From NCBI GenBank assembly GCA_014860445.1, contig JACZJT010000010.1, forward strand, positions 1 through 64,000: 64,000 nt of DNA, written 5' to 3'. Positions 1 through 8,837 of the stretch are shown here, one piece after another. Under the pieces are notes generated by a model. It was given only the letters and a program-made list of their open reading frames with translations, made no database searches and was not told the origin of the DNA. The position numbers were made by a program, and so were the translations under genes. Position 1 is the first letter of the stretch, and every line of letters starts with the position of its first letter. The DNA comes from Burkholderiales bacterium (GTDB taxonomy: Bacteria > Pseudomonadota > Gammaproteobacteria > Burkholderiales > SG8-39).

Positions 1-1
1 G

Positions 2-820
2 CCCCCTATCGTCCTCAGTTTTGCAGCCACCGACCCCACCGGCGGTGCCGGCATCCAGGCCGATTTGCTCACGCTGTCGAGCATGGGGTGTCACGCTCTT
101 ACCGTGGTTACGGCGATTACGGTACAGGATACAGCCGGTATCGAAGATGTGCTGCCGATTGAAGCGGATTGGGTCAGCGACCAGGCGCGCGTCCTGCTGG
201 AAGATATGCCGGTCGCTGCGTTCAAGATTGGCCTGGTGGGCAGCGTGGAAAATTGTGCAGCCATAGCCGAGGTCGTGTCGGACTATCCCGACGTACCGCT
301 GATCCTGGATCCGGTGCTCGCTTCGGGCCGCGGCGACGAGATCGCGACCGAGGAAATGATCGAAGCCATGCGCGAAATGTTGATACCGCAGACCACGATC
401 ATCACGCCCAATAGCCTGGAGGCGCGGCGTCTCGCCGACGATGGCGGCGACGAAGAGCGCTCTCTCGAAGACTGCGCCAAGCGTATTCTGGAAATGGGCT
501 GCGAGTACGTTCTGATCACGGGCACCCACGAGAATACGCCGCAGGTGGTCAATACCCTCTATGGCCAGCAGGGGGTGATCCGCAGCGACAGCTGGCAGCG
601 TTTGCCAGGCAGCTATCATGGTTCCGGCTGCACCCTGGCATCGGCGATTGCGGCCACGCTTGCCAACGGACTGGATATACCGGAGGCGGTGCGAGAGGCA
701 CAGGAATATACCTGGCAAACCCTCAATGCCGGTTTTCGCCCGGGAATGGGGCAACATATCCCCGATCGTTTTTTCTGGGCGCGCGAAGCCGAGGATGACG
801 AGCAGAAACAGGAGGTTTGA
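2..820 (+). CDS. thiD: Hydroxymethylpyrimidine/phosphomethylpyrimidine kinase, 5' partial
   Basis: Phosphorylates hydroxymethylpyrimidine and its monophosphate in the pyrimidine branch of thiamine synthesis (cytoplasm). The frame is already open at the first base and reads PPIVLSFAATDPTGGAGIQAD, the substrate-binding N-terminus of ThiD, so probably only a handful of residues are missing. Further family marks are LILDPVLASGRGD, the ITPNSLEARRL strand and, near the end, GSGCTLASAIAA, the anion hole with the catalytic cysteine. The Gly-Gly-Gly of many ThiD N-termini (SDSGGGAG) is TDPTGGAG here. thiE follows after 3 bases, so the two are surely co-transcribed. Any TPP riboswitch would lie outside the window. 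Confidence 0.95.
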   Translation, partial: PPIVLSFAATDPTGGAGIQADLLTLSSMGCHALTVVTAITVQDTAGIEDVLPIEADWVSDQARVLLEDMPVAAFKIGLVGSVENCAAIAEVVSDYPDVPLILDPVLASGRGDEIATEEMIEAMREMLIPQTTIITPNSLEARRLADDGGDEERSLEDCAKRILEMGCEYVLITGTHENTPQVVNTLYGQQGVIRSDSWQRLPGSYHGSGCTLASAIAATLANGLDIPEAVREAQEYTWQTLNAGFRPGMGQHIPDRFFWAREAEDDEQKQEV

Positions 821-823
821 GGC

Positions 824-1462
824 GTGAGGCGCAAACTTGCCGGTCTCTACGCCATCACGCCCGATGAGCCGAACACCGATGTGCTCATCCAAAAAGTGGG
901 CCTGGCGCTGCGCGGCGGTGCTTCGGTGGTGCAGTACCGGAACAAAACCGCCGCCCCAGCATTGCGGCTGGAGCAGGGGCGCGCGCTCGCTGCGCTATGC
1001 CGCTCCGCCGGCGCAGTTTTTATAGTCAACGATGATTTTGGGCTCGCACTGGAGCTGGGCGCCGATGGTGCGCACCTCGGCGCAGACGACGGCGACCTTG
1101 CACAGGCAAGGCAGTGCCTCGGAAAAGACAGATTGCTGGGCGCTTCATGCTATGACCGCATGGAGCTTGCCGAGGCTGCGCAGACGGCGGGCGTGGATTA
1201 TCTGGCATTTGGCAGCGTGTTCAGCTCCGCTACCAAACCGGGGGCGGTGCGCGCGCCGCTGACGATTTTCGCAGAGGCGAAGCGGCGATTTGCGTTGCCG
1301 CTGGTGGCGATCGGCGGCATTTCCCTGCAAAATGCGCTGCAGGTGTTCGCCGCCGGCGCGGATGCAGTGGCCGTTATCAGCGACTTGTTCGACGCCGGCG
1401 ACATAAGCGAGCGCGCGGCCGGTTTTTCCAAACTTTATCAACAACAGCGGATGCAGCAATGA
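824..1462 (+). CDS. thiE: Thiamine-phosphate synthase
   Basis: Joins HMP pyrophosphate and hydroxyethylthiazole phosphate to thiamine phosphate. 212 residues, the normal TIM-barrel length. Visible: YAITPDEP at the N-terminus, QYRNKTA (pyrophosphate contact), [33 protein letters not shown] (thiazole-phosphate loop) and the phosphate-binding VAIGGIS near the C-terminus. Start is GTG at 824, preceded by GGAGG at 811-815, which lies inside the end of thiD. The stop overlaps the hemL start by 4 bases (ATGA), so thiD-thiE-hemL look like one translationally coupled unit. Confidence 0.95.
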   Translation: MRRKLAGLYAITPDEPNTDVLIQKVGLALRGGASVVQYRNKTAAPALRLEQGRALAALCRSAGAVFIVNDDFGLALELGADGAHLGADDGDLAQARQCLGKDRLLGASCYDRMELAEAAQTAGVDYLAFGSVFSSATKPGAVRAPLTIFAEAKRRFALPLVAIGGISLQNALQVFAAGADAVAVISDLFDAGDISERAAGFSKLYQQQRMQQ

Positions 1463-2739
1463 GCAACGAATCCTTGTTTGCAAGAGCCCAGCAGTTCATC
1501 CCCGCAGGGGTCAATTCCCCGGTGCGGGCTTTTCGCGCCGTGGGCGGCGCACCGCGTTTCATCGCGCGCGCCGAAGGCGCGAGCATGTGGGACACCGAAG
1601 ACCGGCGCTACATTGATTACATAGGCTCCTGGGGCGCGATGGTCGCAGGGCACGCACATCCGGAAGTCGTGGCCGCAGTATGCGCGGCCGCGAAGAAAGG
1701 CCTGTCATTCGGTGCGCCGACCGAAGCTGAAATCGAAATGGCCGAACTGTTATGCAAATTGCTGCCCGGCATGGACATGGTGCGCCTGGTCAGTTCGGGC
1801 ACCGAAGCCACGATGACGGCGTTGCGCCTCGCCCGTGGTTATACCGGCCGGAGCCGCGTGATCAAATTCGAAGGCTGCTATCACGGCCATGCCGACAGTC
1901 TGCTGGTGAAGGCAGGATCAGGCGCGCTTACCTTCGGACAGCCGAGTTCTTCCGGTGTTCCGCCGGAAATCGCCGCGCACACACTGGTGCTCGACTATAA
2001 CGATGTCGGCCAACTGGAGCGCTGTTTTGCGGAAAACGCGAAGGAAATTGCCGCGGTGATTGTGGAGCCTGTTGTCGGCAATATGAACCTGATCGCGCCC
2101 AAGCCGGAATTCCTGCGCGCCATGCGCGAGCTATGCACGAAATACGGGGCGGTGCTGATCCTCGACGAAGTGATGACCGGCTTTCGTGTGGGCCTGACCG
2201 GCGCACAGGGCCGTTATGGCATCCAACCCGACCTCACTACACTGGGCAAGGTCATCGGCGGCGGAATGCCGGTAGGCGCATTCGGCGGGCGGCGTGAGAT
2301 CATGCAGAAAATTGCACCTCTAGGGCCGGTCTATCAGGCAGGCACACTCTCGGGCAACCCGGTGGCGGTCGCAGCGGGCCTCGCGACCTTGAAGCTGGTG
2401 CAGGCACCGGGCTTTTACGACCGGCTAGCCGCAAGTACACTGGCTCTCACCGAAGGTCTGGCCACCGCCGCGAAGAGGCACGGCGTGGTGTTCTCGGCGC
2501 AGGCAATCGGCGGCATGTTTGGAATCTATTTCCGCGCTGGCGTTCCGCAAAGTTTCGCCGAGGTCATGCAGTGCGACAAGGAGGCGTTCAACCGTTTCTT
2601 TCACGCCATGCTCGAGCGCGGCGTGCATTTTGCACCTTCGGCCTTTGAGGCGGGTTTTGTATCGGCGGCACACGGCGAATCGGACATTACCGCGACCCTC
2701 AGTGCGGCAGACGCCGTGTTCGCCGCGCTGAACAAATAG
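1459..2739 (+). CDS. hemL: Glutamate-1-semialdehyde 2,1-aminomutase
   Basis: PLP enzyme making 5-aminolevulinate from glutamate-1-semialdehyde in the C5 route to heme, siroheme and cobalamin. 426 residues, usual length. The PLP lysine is Lys264 in [22 protein letters not shown] just before it holds the cofactor-binding aspartate, and [16 protein letters not shown] binds the phosphate. Starts on ATG overlapping the thiE stop. Coupling of hemL to thi genes is common in betaproteobacteria and need not mean a functional link. A strong hairpin follows the stop. Confidence 0.97.
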   Translation: MSNESLFARAQQFIPAGVNSPVRAFRAVGGAPRFIARAEGASMWDTEDRRYIDYIGSWGAMVAGHAHPEVVAAVCAAAKKGLSFGAPTEAEIEMAELLCKLLPGMDMVRLVSSGTEATMTALRLARGYTGRSRVIKFEGCYHGHADSLLVKAGSGALTFGQPSSSGVPPEIAAHTLVLDYNDVGQLERCFAENAKEIAAVIVEPVVGNMNLIAPKPEFLRAMRELCTKYGAVLILDEVMTGFRVGLTGAQGRYGIQPDLTTLGKVIGGGMPVGAFGGRREIMQKIAPLGPVYQAGTLSGNPVAVAAGLATLKLVQAPGFYDRLAASTLALTEGLATAAKRHGVVFSAQAIGGMFGIYFRAGVPQSFAEVMQCDKEAFNRFFHAMLERGVHFAPSAFEAGFVSAAHGESDITATLSAADAVFAALNK

Positions 2740-2786
2740 CCGGCGGTTCCAAGAAAGGGCCGCTCCAGGCGTTCTCGAAGGCCCCA

Positions 2787-2815
2787 GGACCGTTCCCGCA
2801 GACCTGGAACGGTCC
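2787..2815. terminator. Hairpin between convergent hemL and mscL
   Basis: GGACCGTTCC (2787-2796) and GGAACGGTCC (2806-2815) are a perfect 10-bp inverted repeat with a 9-base loop, in the only gap between two convergent genes. There is no T run on either side, so it may be a Rho-assisted or bidirectional terminator or an RNA-stabilising end rather than a classic intrinsic terminator. Confidence 0.55.
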
Positions 2816-2830
2816 CGTCGAATCGCTCAG

Positions 2831-3259
2831 TTAGCGTGATTTCAAGTTGTCGCGGATTTCGCGCAGCAGCTTTACTTCCTCGGGTGGTTCTGCGGGGGGC
2901 GGAGGAGGCGCCGCCGCGTCGGCGCGCCTCAACCTGTTGATCCAGCGCACCAGCATGAAAATGATCAAAGCGAGAATGACGAAGTTGATGGCAATGGTAA
3001 GAAAATTGCCGTAGGCGAACACCGGCACGCCCGCCTTTTTTACCGCGTCGAGTGTCGTCGCCGTTCCCGGCGGAATGCTTTTGAGGGCGAAGAAGTAGTT
3101 GGTAAAATCCAATCCACCCAGCGCCCGACCGACCACCGGCATGATCAGATCATTCACCACGGAATCGACGATCTTGCCGAATGCGGCGCCGATAATGACC
3201 CCCACCGCCAGGTCCATGACATTGCCCTTTAGCGCAAATTCCTTGAATTCCTTGAGCAT
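2831..3259 (-). CDS. mscL: Large-conductance mechanosensitive channel
   Basis: Homopentameric inner-membrane safety valve that opens under hypo-osmotic membrane tension. 142 residues. The amphipathic N-terminus [20 protein letters not shown] and first pore helix with [14 protein letters not shown] are textbook MscL. A periplasmic loop (about residues 50-80) leads to a second membrane helix and the cytoplasmic helix rich in prolines and glutamates that ends [17 protein letters not shown]. It lies in a short leftward pair after mgtE with a 66-base gap, a reasonable grouping of ion-homeostasis genes. Confidence 0.96.
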   Translation of the reverse strand: MLKEFKEFALKGNVMDLAVGVIIGAAFGKIVDSVVNDLIMPVVGRALGGLDFTNYFFALKSIPPGTATTLDAVKKAGVPVFAYGNFLTIAINFVILALIIFMLVRWINRLRRADAAAPPPPPAEPPEEVKLLREIRDNLKSR

Positions 3260-3325
3260 GGTTTTTTTCCTTACGGTAATGAAGTCGATAATTTCACAGC
3301 AAGTACAGGCCCGGCGCGCGCTCGC

Positions 3326-4777
3326 CTAGACCAGAAACAGCGTTGCCAGACCCAGAAATATGAAAAACCCGCCGCTGTCGGTCACGGCGGTAATCATTAC
3401 ACTCGAGCCCAATGCCGGGTCGCGGCCGAGCTTGTTCAGAACGACCGGAATGAATACCCCCATCACCGCAGCCAGAACCAGGTTGAGCATCATCGCTGCT
3501 GTCATCACCAGTCCCAAATCCGGGTTGTCGTATATCCAGAACGCGACCAAACCCAGGATCGCGCCCCAGATCAGACCGTTCAACAGTGCCACGCTGATTT
3601 CCTTTGTGAAAAGTATGCGGGCGTTCTGCATCTGGCCCAGCGCGATCGAGCGCACGATCATGGTAATGGTCTGATTGCCCGAGTTGCCGCCGATGCCTGC
3701 AACGATGGGCATGAGCGCCGCCAGCGCCACCAGTTTTTCGATCGAATCCTCGAACGCGCCGATCACGCGCGAGGCGATGATGGCAGTGACCAGATTGATT
3801 GCCAGCCAGGCCCAGCGGTTTTTCACGCTGTCCCAGACCGATGAGAAAATGTCCTCTTCCTCGCGCAGGCCAGCCTGCGCCAGCTGCTCGTCTTCGGTCT
3901 TTTCGCGGATATAGTCCACCACCACGTTTACCGTCACCCGCCCGACCAGGCGCCCGGCACGGTCCACCACGGCGGCCGACACCAGATCGTAGCGTTCGAA
4001 TTTTTGCGCCGCGTCCTGAGCTTCGTCGTCCGGGTGCAATTTCATGACCTCGGTCGACATCGCATCGCTTACCGCGACCTCGAGGTCAGTCACGATCAAC
4101 TTGCTGATGGGCAGCGCGCCGATCAGGCGCCGCGTTCGATCGACTACGAACACCTGGTCGGTATGATCGGGCAACTCGTCCAGGCGGCGCAGGTAGCGGG
4201 TGACCACCTCGAGGGTCACGTCCTCGCGCACGCTGACCATGTCGAAATCCATCAACGCGCCGACTGTGTCCTCCGCATAGGACATTGCCGCACGCAGCTG
4301 TTCGCGCTCCTCCGGCGACAATGACTGGAACACGTCTTCGAGCACGTCCTCGGGGAGGTCGGGCGCGAGATCGGCAATTTCGTCGGTATCGAGCTGCTCG
4401 GTTGCCGCGACCAGCTCTTCGCTGTCCATGCTTTCGATCAGCGTTTCGCGTACTGCGTCGGAGACTTCGAGCAGGATGTCGCCGTCGTGCTCGGCCTTGA
4501 CCAGATCCCAGACGATCAGTCGCTCGTCGAGTGGCAGCGCTTCGAGCACCGATGCAACTTCGGCGGGATGCAGGCCGCCGAGTCTGGTGCGAAGCGCTGT
4601 CTGGTACGGTTCGGCCATGGCCGCGACCGGCGCTGGGCCTGCGCGTTCCTGCGCATCTTCGCTTTGGCGCAGCAGTTCGCGCAATTCGCGCAGGATTTCC
4701 TGTGCGTCCTCGCGCTCGTTTTTGTAACTGGTGTCGATCAAGTTCGCCTCGGCCTGAATGCAAATGCAGCTGCGCAC
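3326..4777 (-). CDS. mgtE: Magnesium transporter MgtE
   Basis: Mg2+-gated Mg2+ channel of the inner membrane. 483 residues: N-terminal acidic helical superhelix domain (about 30-160, LHPAEVASVLEALP repeats), a CBS pair (about 160-290, AMSYAEDTVGALMD at its beginning), then five membrane helices. The pore signature PIVAGIGGNSGNQTITMIVR is complete. The start chosen is GTG at 4777 because no other good start lies before the conserved domain, but the first 15 residues are poorly conserved and the true start may be slightly downstream. I see no Mg2+ riboswitch in the 61 bases between it and the divergent gene. Confidence 0.93.
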   Translation of the reverse strand: MRSCICIQAEANLIDTSYKNEREDAQEILRELRELLRQSEDAQERAGPAPVAAMAEPYQTALRTRLGGLHPAEVASVLEALPLDERLIVWDLVKAEHDGDILLEVSDAVRETLIESMDSEELVAATEQLDTDEIADLAPDLPEDVLEDVFQSLSPEEREQLRAAMSYAEDTVGALMDFDMVSVREDVTLEVVTRYLRRLDELPDHTDQVFVVDRTRRLIGALPISKLIVTDLEVAVSDAMSTEVMKLHPDDEAQDAAQKFERYDLVSAAVVDRAGRLVGRVTVNVVVDYIREKTEDEQLAQAGLREEEDIFSSVWDSVKNRWAWLAINLVTAIIASRVIGAFEDSIEKLVALAALMPIVAGIGGNSGNQTITMIVRSIALGQMQNARILFTKEISVALLNGLIWGAILGLVAFWIYDNPDLGLVMTAAMMLNLVLAAVMGVFIPVVLNKLGRDPALGSSVMITAVTDSGGFFIFLGLATLFLV

Positions 4778-4838
4778 CCGCAGCCGATTCTAGCAGTCGG
4801 GTTATGATTGCAAAACCGCTTTTTGGGCATTATCAAGA

Positions 4839-6143
4839 ATGATTGAAGAACGCGCGCGCGACGGTTCGGGAGCGGTCGTACGCCCTGGCGAAATCTGGGC
4901 CTGGGCGATGTACGATTTCGCGAACTCGGGCTACACCACGGTGGTGCTGACCGCTATCTTTAACGCCTATTTCGTTTCGGTGATTGCCGGCGGCGCAGCC
5001 TGGGCGACGTTTGCCTGGACCGCCAGTCTGTCGCTGTCTTACGCGTTGGTAATCGTCACCGCGCCATTGATAGGCGCTTACGCCGATCTGCGCGCCAACA
5101 AGAAGCAGTTGCTGCTTTTCACCACCGCAGGTTGCGTGCTCGGTACCGCCGCCCTGGCGCTGGCCGGTCCGGGCGATCTCGCGATCGCCGTGCTCTGCGT
5201 GGTCGTATCGAACTTTTTCTTTTGCACAGGCAGCGACCTCATCGCTGCATTCCTGCCGGAGTTGGCGGGCGGCAAAGATCTTGGCAAGGTCTCCGGCTGG
5301 GGCTGGAGTCTGGGCTACATAGGCGGCTTGATTACTCTGGGGGCCTGTCTTGCATACGTGACCTGGGCGCAGGCCGCCGGCCAAACGGCCGCACAGTTCG
5401 TGCCTGCAACCATGCTTATTACTGCGGGGATTTTTGCCCTGGCCAGCCTGCCCACTTTCGTGATGCTGCGAGAGCGCGCCCTCCCTCAAGCTCCGGTTTC
5501 GGGCATGTCTTTGGCGAGCGCCGCGTTCGCACGCCTGGCCAAGACATTGCGCCATGCGGCGCGCTATCGGGATCTGCGCCGATTTCTGCTGTGCATCGTG
5601 TTCTACCAGGCAGGGGTGCAAACGGTGATCACCCTGGCGGCGATCTATGCCGAACAGGCGATGGGCTTTCGCACCACGGACACACTGGTCTTGGTGCTGG
5701 TGGTCAACGTAACCGCCGCGTTGGGGGCGTTTACCTTCGGCAACGTGCAGGATCGTTTTGGTCACGTTCCCACTATCGCGGTCACGCTCGCTGGTTGGAT
5801 CGCAACCGTATTGATTGCCTGGGTAGCCGACACGCGACCGATATTCTGGATCGCAGCCAACCTGGCCGGTCTATGCCTGGGCGCGTCCCAGTCGGCAGGA
5901 CGCGCGCTGGTTGCCTATTTGAGCCCCAAATCCCGCCGTGCCGAATTCTTCGGCCTCTGGGGTTTGGCGACCAATCTGTCATCCATTCTCGGCCCGATCA
6001 CCTATGGCGCGGTGAGTTGGGTATCGCAGGGGAACCACCGCCTGGCCATGCTGATCACCGGTGGCTTCTTTGTATTGGGACTGCTGATCCTGCACGGGGT
6101 CGACGAGCGCCGCGGACGCCGCGCCGCGCTGGATCAGGCGTGA
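4839..6143 (+). CDS. MFS transporter, UMF1/Atg22-like family
   Basis: Predicted inner-membrane carrier of 434 residues with about 12 hydrophobic segments. The family signature is near the start: PGEIWAWAMYDFANSGY, the W-x-x-YD-x-ANS motif of UMF1 (unknown major facilitator) proteins related to yeast Atg22. The MFS-type loop after helix 2 is GAYADLRANKKQ, and an inter-domain linker around residue 215 follows FVMLRERALPQ. Substrates of bacterial members are not known; amino-acid or metabolite efflux is only a guess from Atg22. It is divergent from mgtE and is not in an operon with the following leftward genes. Confidence 0.85.
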   Translation: MIEERARDGSGAVVRPGEIWAWAMYDFANSGYTTVVLTAIFNAYFVSVIAGGAAWATFAWTASLSLSYALVIVTAPLIGAYADLRANKKQLLLFTTAGCVLGTAALALAGPGDLAIAVLCVVVSNFFFCTGSDLIAAFLPELAGGKDLGKVSGWGWSLGYIGGLITLGACLAYVTWAQAAGQTAAQFVPATMLITAGIFALASLPTFVMLRERALPQAPVSGMSLASAAFARLAKTLRHAARYRDLRRFLLCIVFYQAGVQTVITLAAIYAEQAMGFRTTDTLVLVLVVNVTAALGAFTFGNVQDRFGHVPTIAVTLAGWIATVLIAWVADTRPIFWIAANLAGLCLGASQSAGRALVAYLSPKSRRAEFFGLWGLATNLSSILGPITYGAVSWVSQGNHRLAMLITGGFFVLGLLILHGVDERRGRRAALDQA

Positions 6144-6215
6144 ACGCAGGGCCGATTCAAGCCGTATCAGGCTGTTGACGAAGCTTCCGGACCGTATATC
6201 AGGGACTTTCCCGCC

Positions 6216-6935
6216 TTAGGGTAGCTGTGCCGCGGGCATACGCGCGCGTATGGTTTCGCTGTATCGCTGCAGGAATTCGGAATCACGCTTGCGTTCATAA
6301 TAGAGCGGCCGCGGCAGCATCGCGGCGAGGCGCGCTGCCTGCTCCGCATTCAATCCGGCTGCGCTGACGTTGTAGTAATGCCGCGCAGCGGCTTCGGCTC
6401 CGAACACGCCATCGCCCCACTCCGCGACGTTCAGGTAGATCTCCAGGATGCGCTCCTTCTCCATCAGCATCTCGAGCATCCAGGTGATCAGGGCCTCCTG
6501 CCCCTTGCGCCACAGGTTTTTTTGGCCGGAGAGAAACAGGTTTTTGGCCAGCTGCTGGCTGATCGTGGAGCCGCCGGCGACGACCCTTCCCCGTTTCTGG
6601 TTTTTCTCCAGTGCTTTCTGTATACCCTCCCAGTCGAAACCGTCGTGCTCGGAGAACTTGGCATCTTCCGCCACGATTACCGCACGTTTCAATTCCTCCG
6701 AGATGCGCGGGTAGCTTGCCCAGCGCTGTTTCAGCTTTGCGCCCGGGTTCTTCTCGCGCAGCCGATCCAGTCGTGCCTGCATGAAGCTGGTGGTCTCGGG
6801 ATTGTGGTCGATCCAGTACCAGATGTGGGCGGCAAACCACGCCTGATACAGCAGCAGGGCGATGAACAGAACGCCCAGTGTGTAGCAGAACGATTTCCAC
6901 AGGAACGCCAGCGACCGCTTGATCGTCTTAAGCAT
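6216..6935 (-). CDS. mtgA: Monofunctional biosynthetic peptidoglycan transglycosylase
   Basis: Polymerises lipid II into glycan strands at the inner membrane without a transpeptidase domain. 239 residues: one N-terminal membrane anchor (about 8-35), then a GT51 domain. The catalytic glutamate is in VIVAEDAKFSEHDGFDW; other motifs are GGSTISQQLAKNLFLS, the ERILEIYLN strand and the W-G-x-G-V-F-G-A-E-A loop. Its start overlaps the aroE stop by 8 bases, giving the order tonB-like, aroE, mtgA on one leftward transcript. Confidence 0.95.
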   Translation of the reverse strand: MLKTIKRSLAFLWKSFCYTLGVLFIALLLYQAWFAAHIWYWIDHNPETTSFMQARLDRLREKNPGAKLKQRWASYPRISEELKRAVIVAEDAKFSEHDGFDWEGIQKALEKNQKRGRVVAGGSTISQQLAKNLFLSGQKNLWRKGQEALITWMLEMLMEKERILEIYLNVAEWGDGVFGAEAAARHYYNVSAAGLNAEQAARLAAMLPRPLYYERKRDSEFLQRYSETIRARMPAAQLP

Positions 6936-7746
6936 TTTGCATCTGGCGTAGCTGCTTCAATACTGCAGCGCCGTCCGGGCGCAAGCCGCGCCAGACGAAA
7001 AACGACTCGGCTGCCTGCTCAACCAGCATACCCAGGCCGTCGGCGAGCTGCGCCACGCCTTCGTTTCGTGCAAAGGCGAGGAATGGGGTCTCGCCTTTGC
7101 CGTACATCATGTCGTAGGCGAGCGCACCTGGAGCGAATACCCCCGGCGGCAGGGGCGGCAGTTTTCCCGCGAGACTCGCAGAAGTGGCGTTGATGATCAC
7201 ATCGAACTGCCGGCCTGCGAGCGCATCATAGTCACCAGCTTCGATTGCGCCGCCGAAGCTTCGCGCCAGGCTTTGTGCCTTGTCCGGCGTGCGGTTGGCA
7301 AGCGTCAATTGCAGCGGCTGCTGTTGAAGCAGCGGATCGATTACCCCGCGCGCTGCCCCGCCGGCGCCCAATAGCAGAATGCGCTGCCCGGACAAGGCGC
7401 GGACGAGGTTCTTTGTCAGGTCGTTCACCAGCCCGGCGCCATCGGTATTGTCGCCAAATATCACGCCGCGCTCGAATTTGAGCGTGTTCACCGCCTGCGC
7501 CGCGCTGGCGCGTTCGGACAGGAAAGCGGCGTAACGAAAGGCCTCGCCCTTGAACGGGAGCGTAACGTTGAGGCCGCGACCGCCGCCGGCGCGAAATTCA
7601 TTCGCGGTCGCAGTAAATCCGTCTGTGGGCGCCAGAAGTGTTCGGTACTCCAGATCCACTCCCGTTTGGCGCGCAAACGCTTCGTGAATCAGCGGAGACC
7701 GGCTGTGAGCAACCGGGTTGCCGATAACGGCATATTGGTCCGGCAT
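6928..7746 (-). CDS. aroE: Shikimate dehydrogenase
   Basis: NADPH-dependent reduction of 3-dehydroshikimate to shikimate in aromatic amino-acid synthesis. 272 residues. N-terminal substrate domain: NPVAHSRSPLIHEAF (shikimate serines) and NVTLPFKGEAF with the catalytic lysine; NTDGAGLVNDL carries the paired aspartate. The Rossmann domain begins ILLLGAGGAARGVI. Start is ATG at 7746, 9 bases after the tonB-like gene. Confidence 0.96.
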   Translation of the reverse strand: MPDQYAVIGNPVAHSRSPLIHEAFARQTGVDLEYRTLLAPTDGFTATANEFRAGGGRGLNVTLPFKGEAFRYAAFLSERASAAQAVNTLKFERGVIFGDNTDGAGLVNDLTKNLVRALSGQRILLLGAGGAARGVIDPLLQQQPLQLTLANRTPDKAQSLARSFGGAIEAGDYDALAGRQFDVIINATSASLAGKLPPLPPGVFAPGALAYDMMYGKGETPFLAFARNEGVAQLADGLGMLVEQAAESFFVWRGLRPDGAAVLKQLRQMQNA

Positions 7747-7755
7747 GGCGGAAGA

Positions 7756-8676
7756 TCACTCCCCGAACAATCTATCGCCCGGAGCAAATGTCCAGGTGCG
7801 GGTGATGACGAGAATGTCAGTGTCGCGTTTGATATTGTCAGGAAATCTTGCGTAGGGCGACGCCATTTTTACGATGCGCTCGGCTGCACGGTCGAGAATC
7901 TGCTGTCCGGAGGAACGCCGTACTTCGACCTTGTCAAGATTGCCGTCCGACTTGATCGACACGGTCAGTACCAGGCTGCCATAGACTTTGCCGCGCGCGT
8001 TGTCCGGATAGTTCAGGTTTCCGATACGCTCTACCTTGAGGCGCCAGTCTTCGACGTACTGGGCGAATCGGTATTCCTGCGCGCGTGAGCCGATGAATTT
8101 CTTTCGCGGACGCTGGTTGTATTCCTCGATCTGGCGGGCGATTTGCGCCTCCATGCGCGCCATCGCCAGCGCGTTGGTCGCAAGTTCCTGACCGGACACC
8201 GGCGGCTGCGGCACCTGGGCCGTCGACGCGGCTTTCGCTTCCTCGGCGGCAGCGATATCTTTCGCGGCCTTCAGTTGCGTCATCATCTTCAGCTGCCGGG
8301 CCTCCAATTCCTGCACCCGCCGCGCTGCGCTTCTCGCATCGGCGCCGGGCTCCGCCTCCTTAAGAACCGGCAAAGGTGTCTTGGCGCGCCGGTTCTCATC
8401 GGTATTTCCGCCACCGTCCAGATTGGCCTGCGCCAGAACATTGGCCTTCACCGGTTTTGCGCGAGTCTTGCTATTGACGAGCACGACTTCGAGCGACGGG
8501 GAAACCAATTTATCGAGAATGAGGCCCGGCAACTTGAACTGGATGGACAGCACAACGGCATGCAGCAGGACGGACAGTCCCAGCGCCAGGGTGAAACTGC
8601 GCGATGACGGATCCATGCCGGCCATGAATCCGGGCCAGCGCAGGCGCATGGAGTCTAGCGGATATACGCTATTCAA
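7756..8676 (-). CDS. TonB-like energy transducer
   Basis: 306-residue TonB-family protein. A cytoplasmic N-terminus and one membrane anchor (about residues 25-48) precede a charged and coiled stretch around 115-150 (ARRVQELEARQLKMMTQLKAAK) and a C-terminal TonB domain from about residue 215: YPDNARGKVYGSLVLTVSI, then the helix-and-strand fold to TRTWTFAPGD. TonB couples proton-motive force to outer-membrane receptors or, in related proteins, to other envelope processes. exbB and exbD are not beside it, as is usual for this locus in betaproteobacteria. Later ATGs at residues 10, 18 and 21 are possible starts. Confidence 0.85.
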   Translation of the reverse strand: MNSVYPLDSMRLRWPGFMAGMDPSSRSFTLALGLSVLLHAVVLSIQFKLPGLILDKLVSPSLEVVLVNSKTRAKPVKANVLAQANLDGGGNTDENRRAKTPLPVLKEAEPGADARSAARRVQELEARQLKMMTQLKAAKDIAAAEEAKAASTAQVPQPPVSGQELATNALAMARMEAQIARQIEEYNQRPRKKFIGSRAQEYRFAQYVEDWRLKVERIGNLNYPDNARGKVYGSLVLTVSIKSDGNLDKVEVRRSSGQQILDRAAERIVKMASPYARFPDNIKRDTDILVITRTWTFAPGDRLFGE

Positions 8677-8703
8677 TCAGTCCTCAAATACTCTTCAAAT
8701 CAA

Positions 8704-8732
8704 TATATTCTATGCTTTTGCGGAGAAATCAA
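8704..8732 (-). promoter_or_regulatory. Possible sigma-70 promoter of tonB-like/aroE/mtgA
   Basis: Read leftward, TTGATT (8727-8732) and AATATA (8704-8709) are separated by 17 bases, in an AT-rich patch about 25 bases above the tonB-like start. Only a sequence match; the -10 box is poor. Confidence 0.35.
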
Positions 8733-8779
8733 CTTAACTTTTTGTCGGCCCCTGTTTGACGGGACAATTTACGCGGCAT

Positions 8780-8809
8780 ACGCGCTGTTTCGAGTTTCGA
8801 ACAGCGCGT
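8780..8809. terminator. Hairpin after the RNB nuclease gene
   Basis: ACGCGCTGTT (8780-8789) pairs perfectly with AACAGCGCGT (8800-8809), with a few more pairs inside the loop. It lies between the stop of the RNB gene and the promoter region of the tonB-like gene. No T run follows, so termination efficiency is uncertain. Confidence 0.5.
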
Positions 8810-8837
8810 TGATTGCGTACGCGGCGCGATCGTTTGC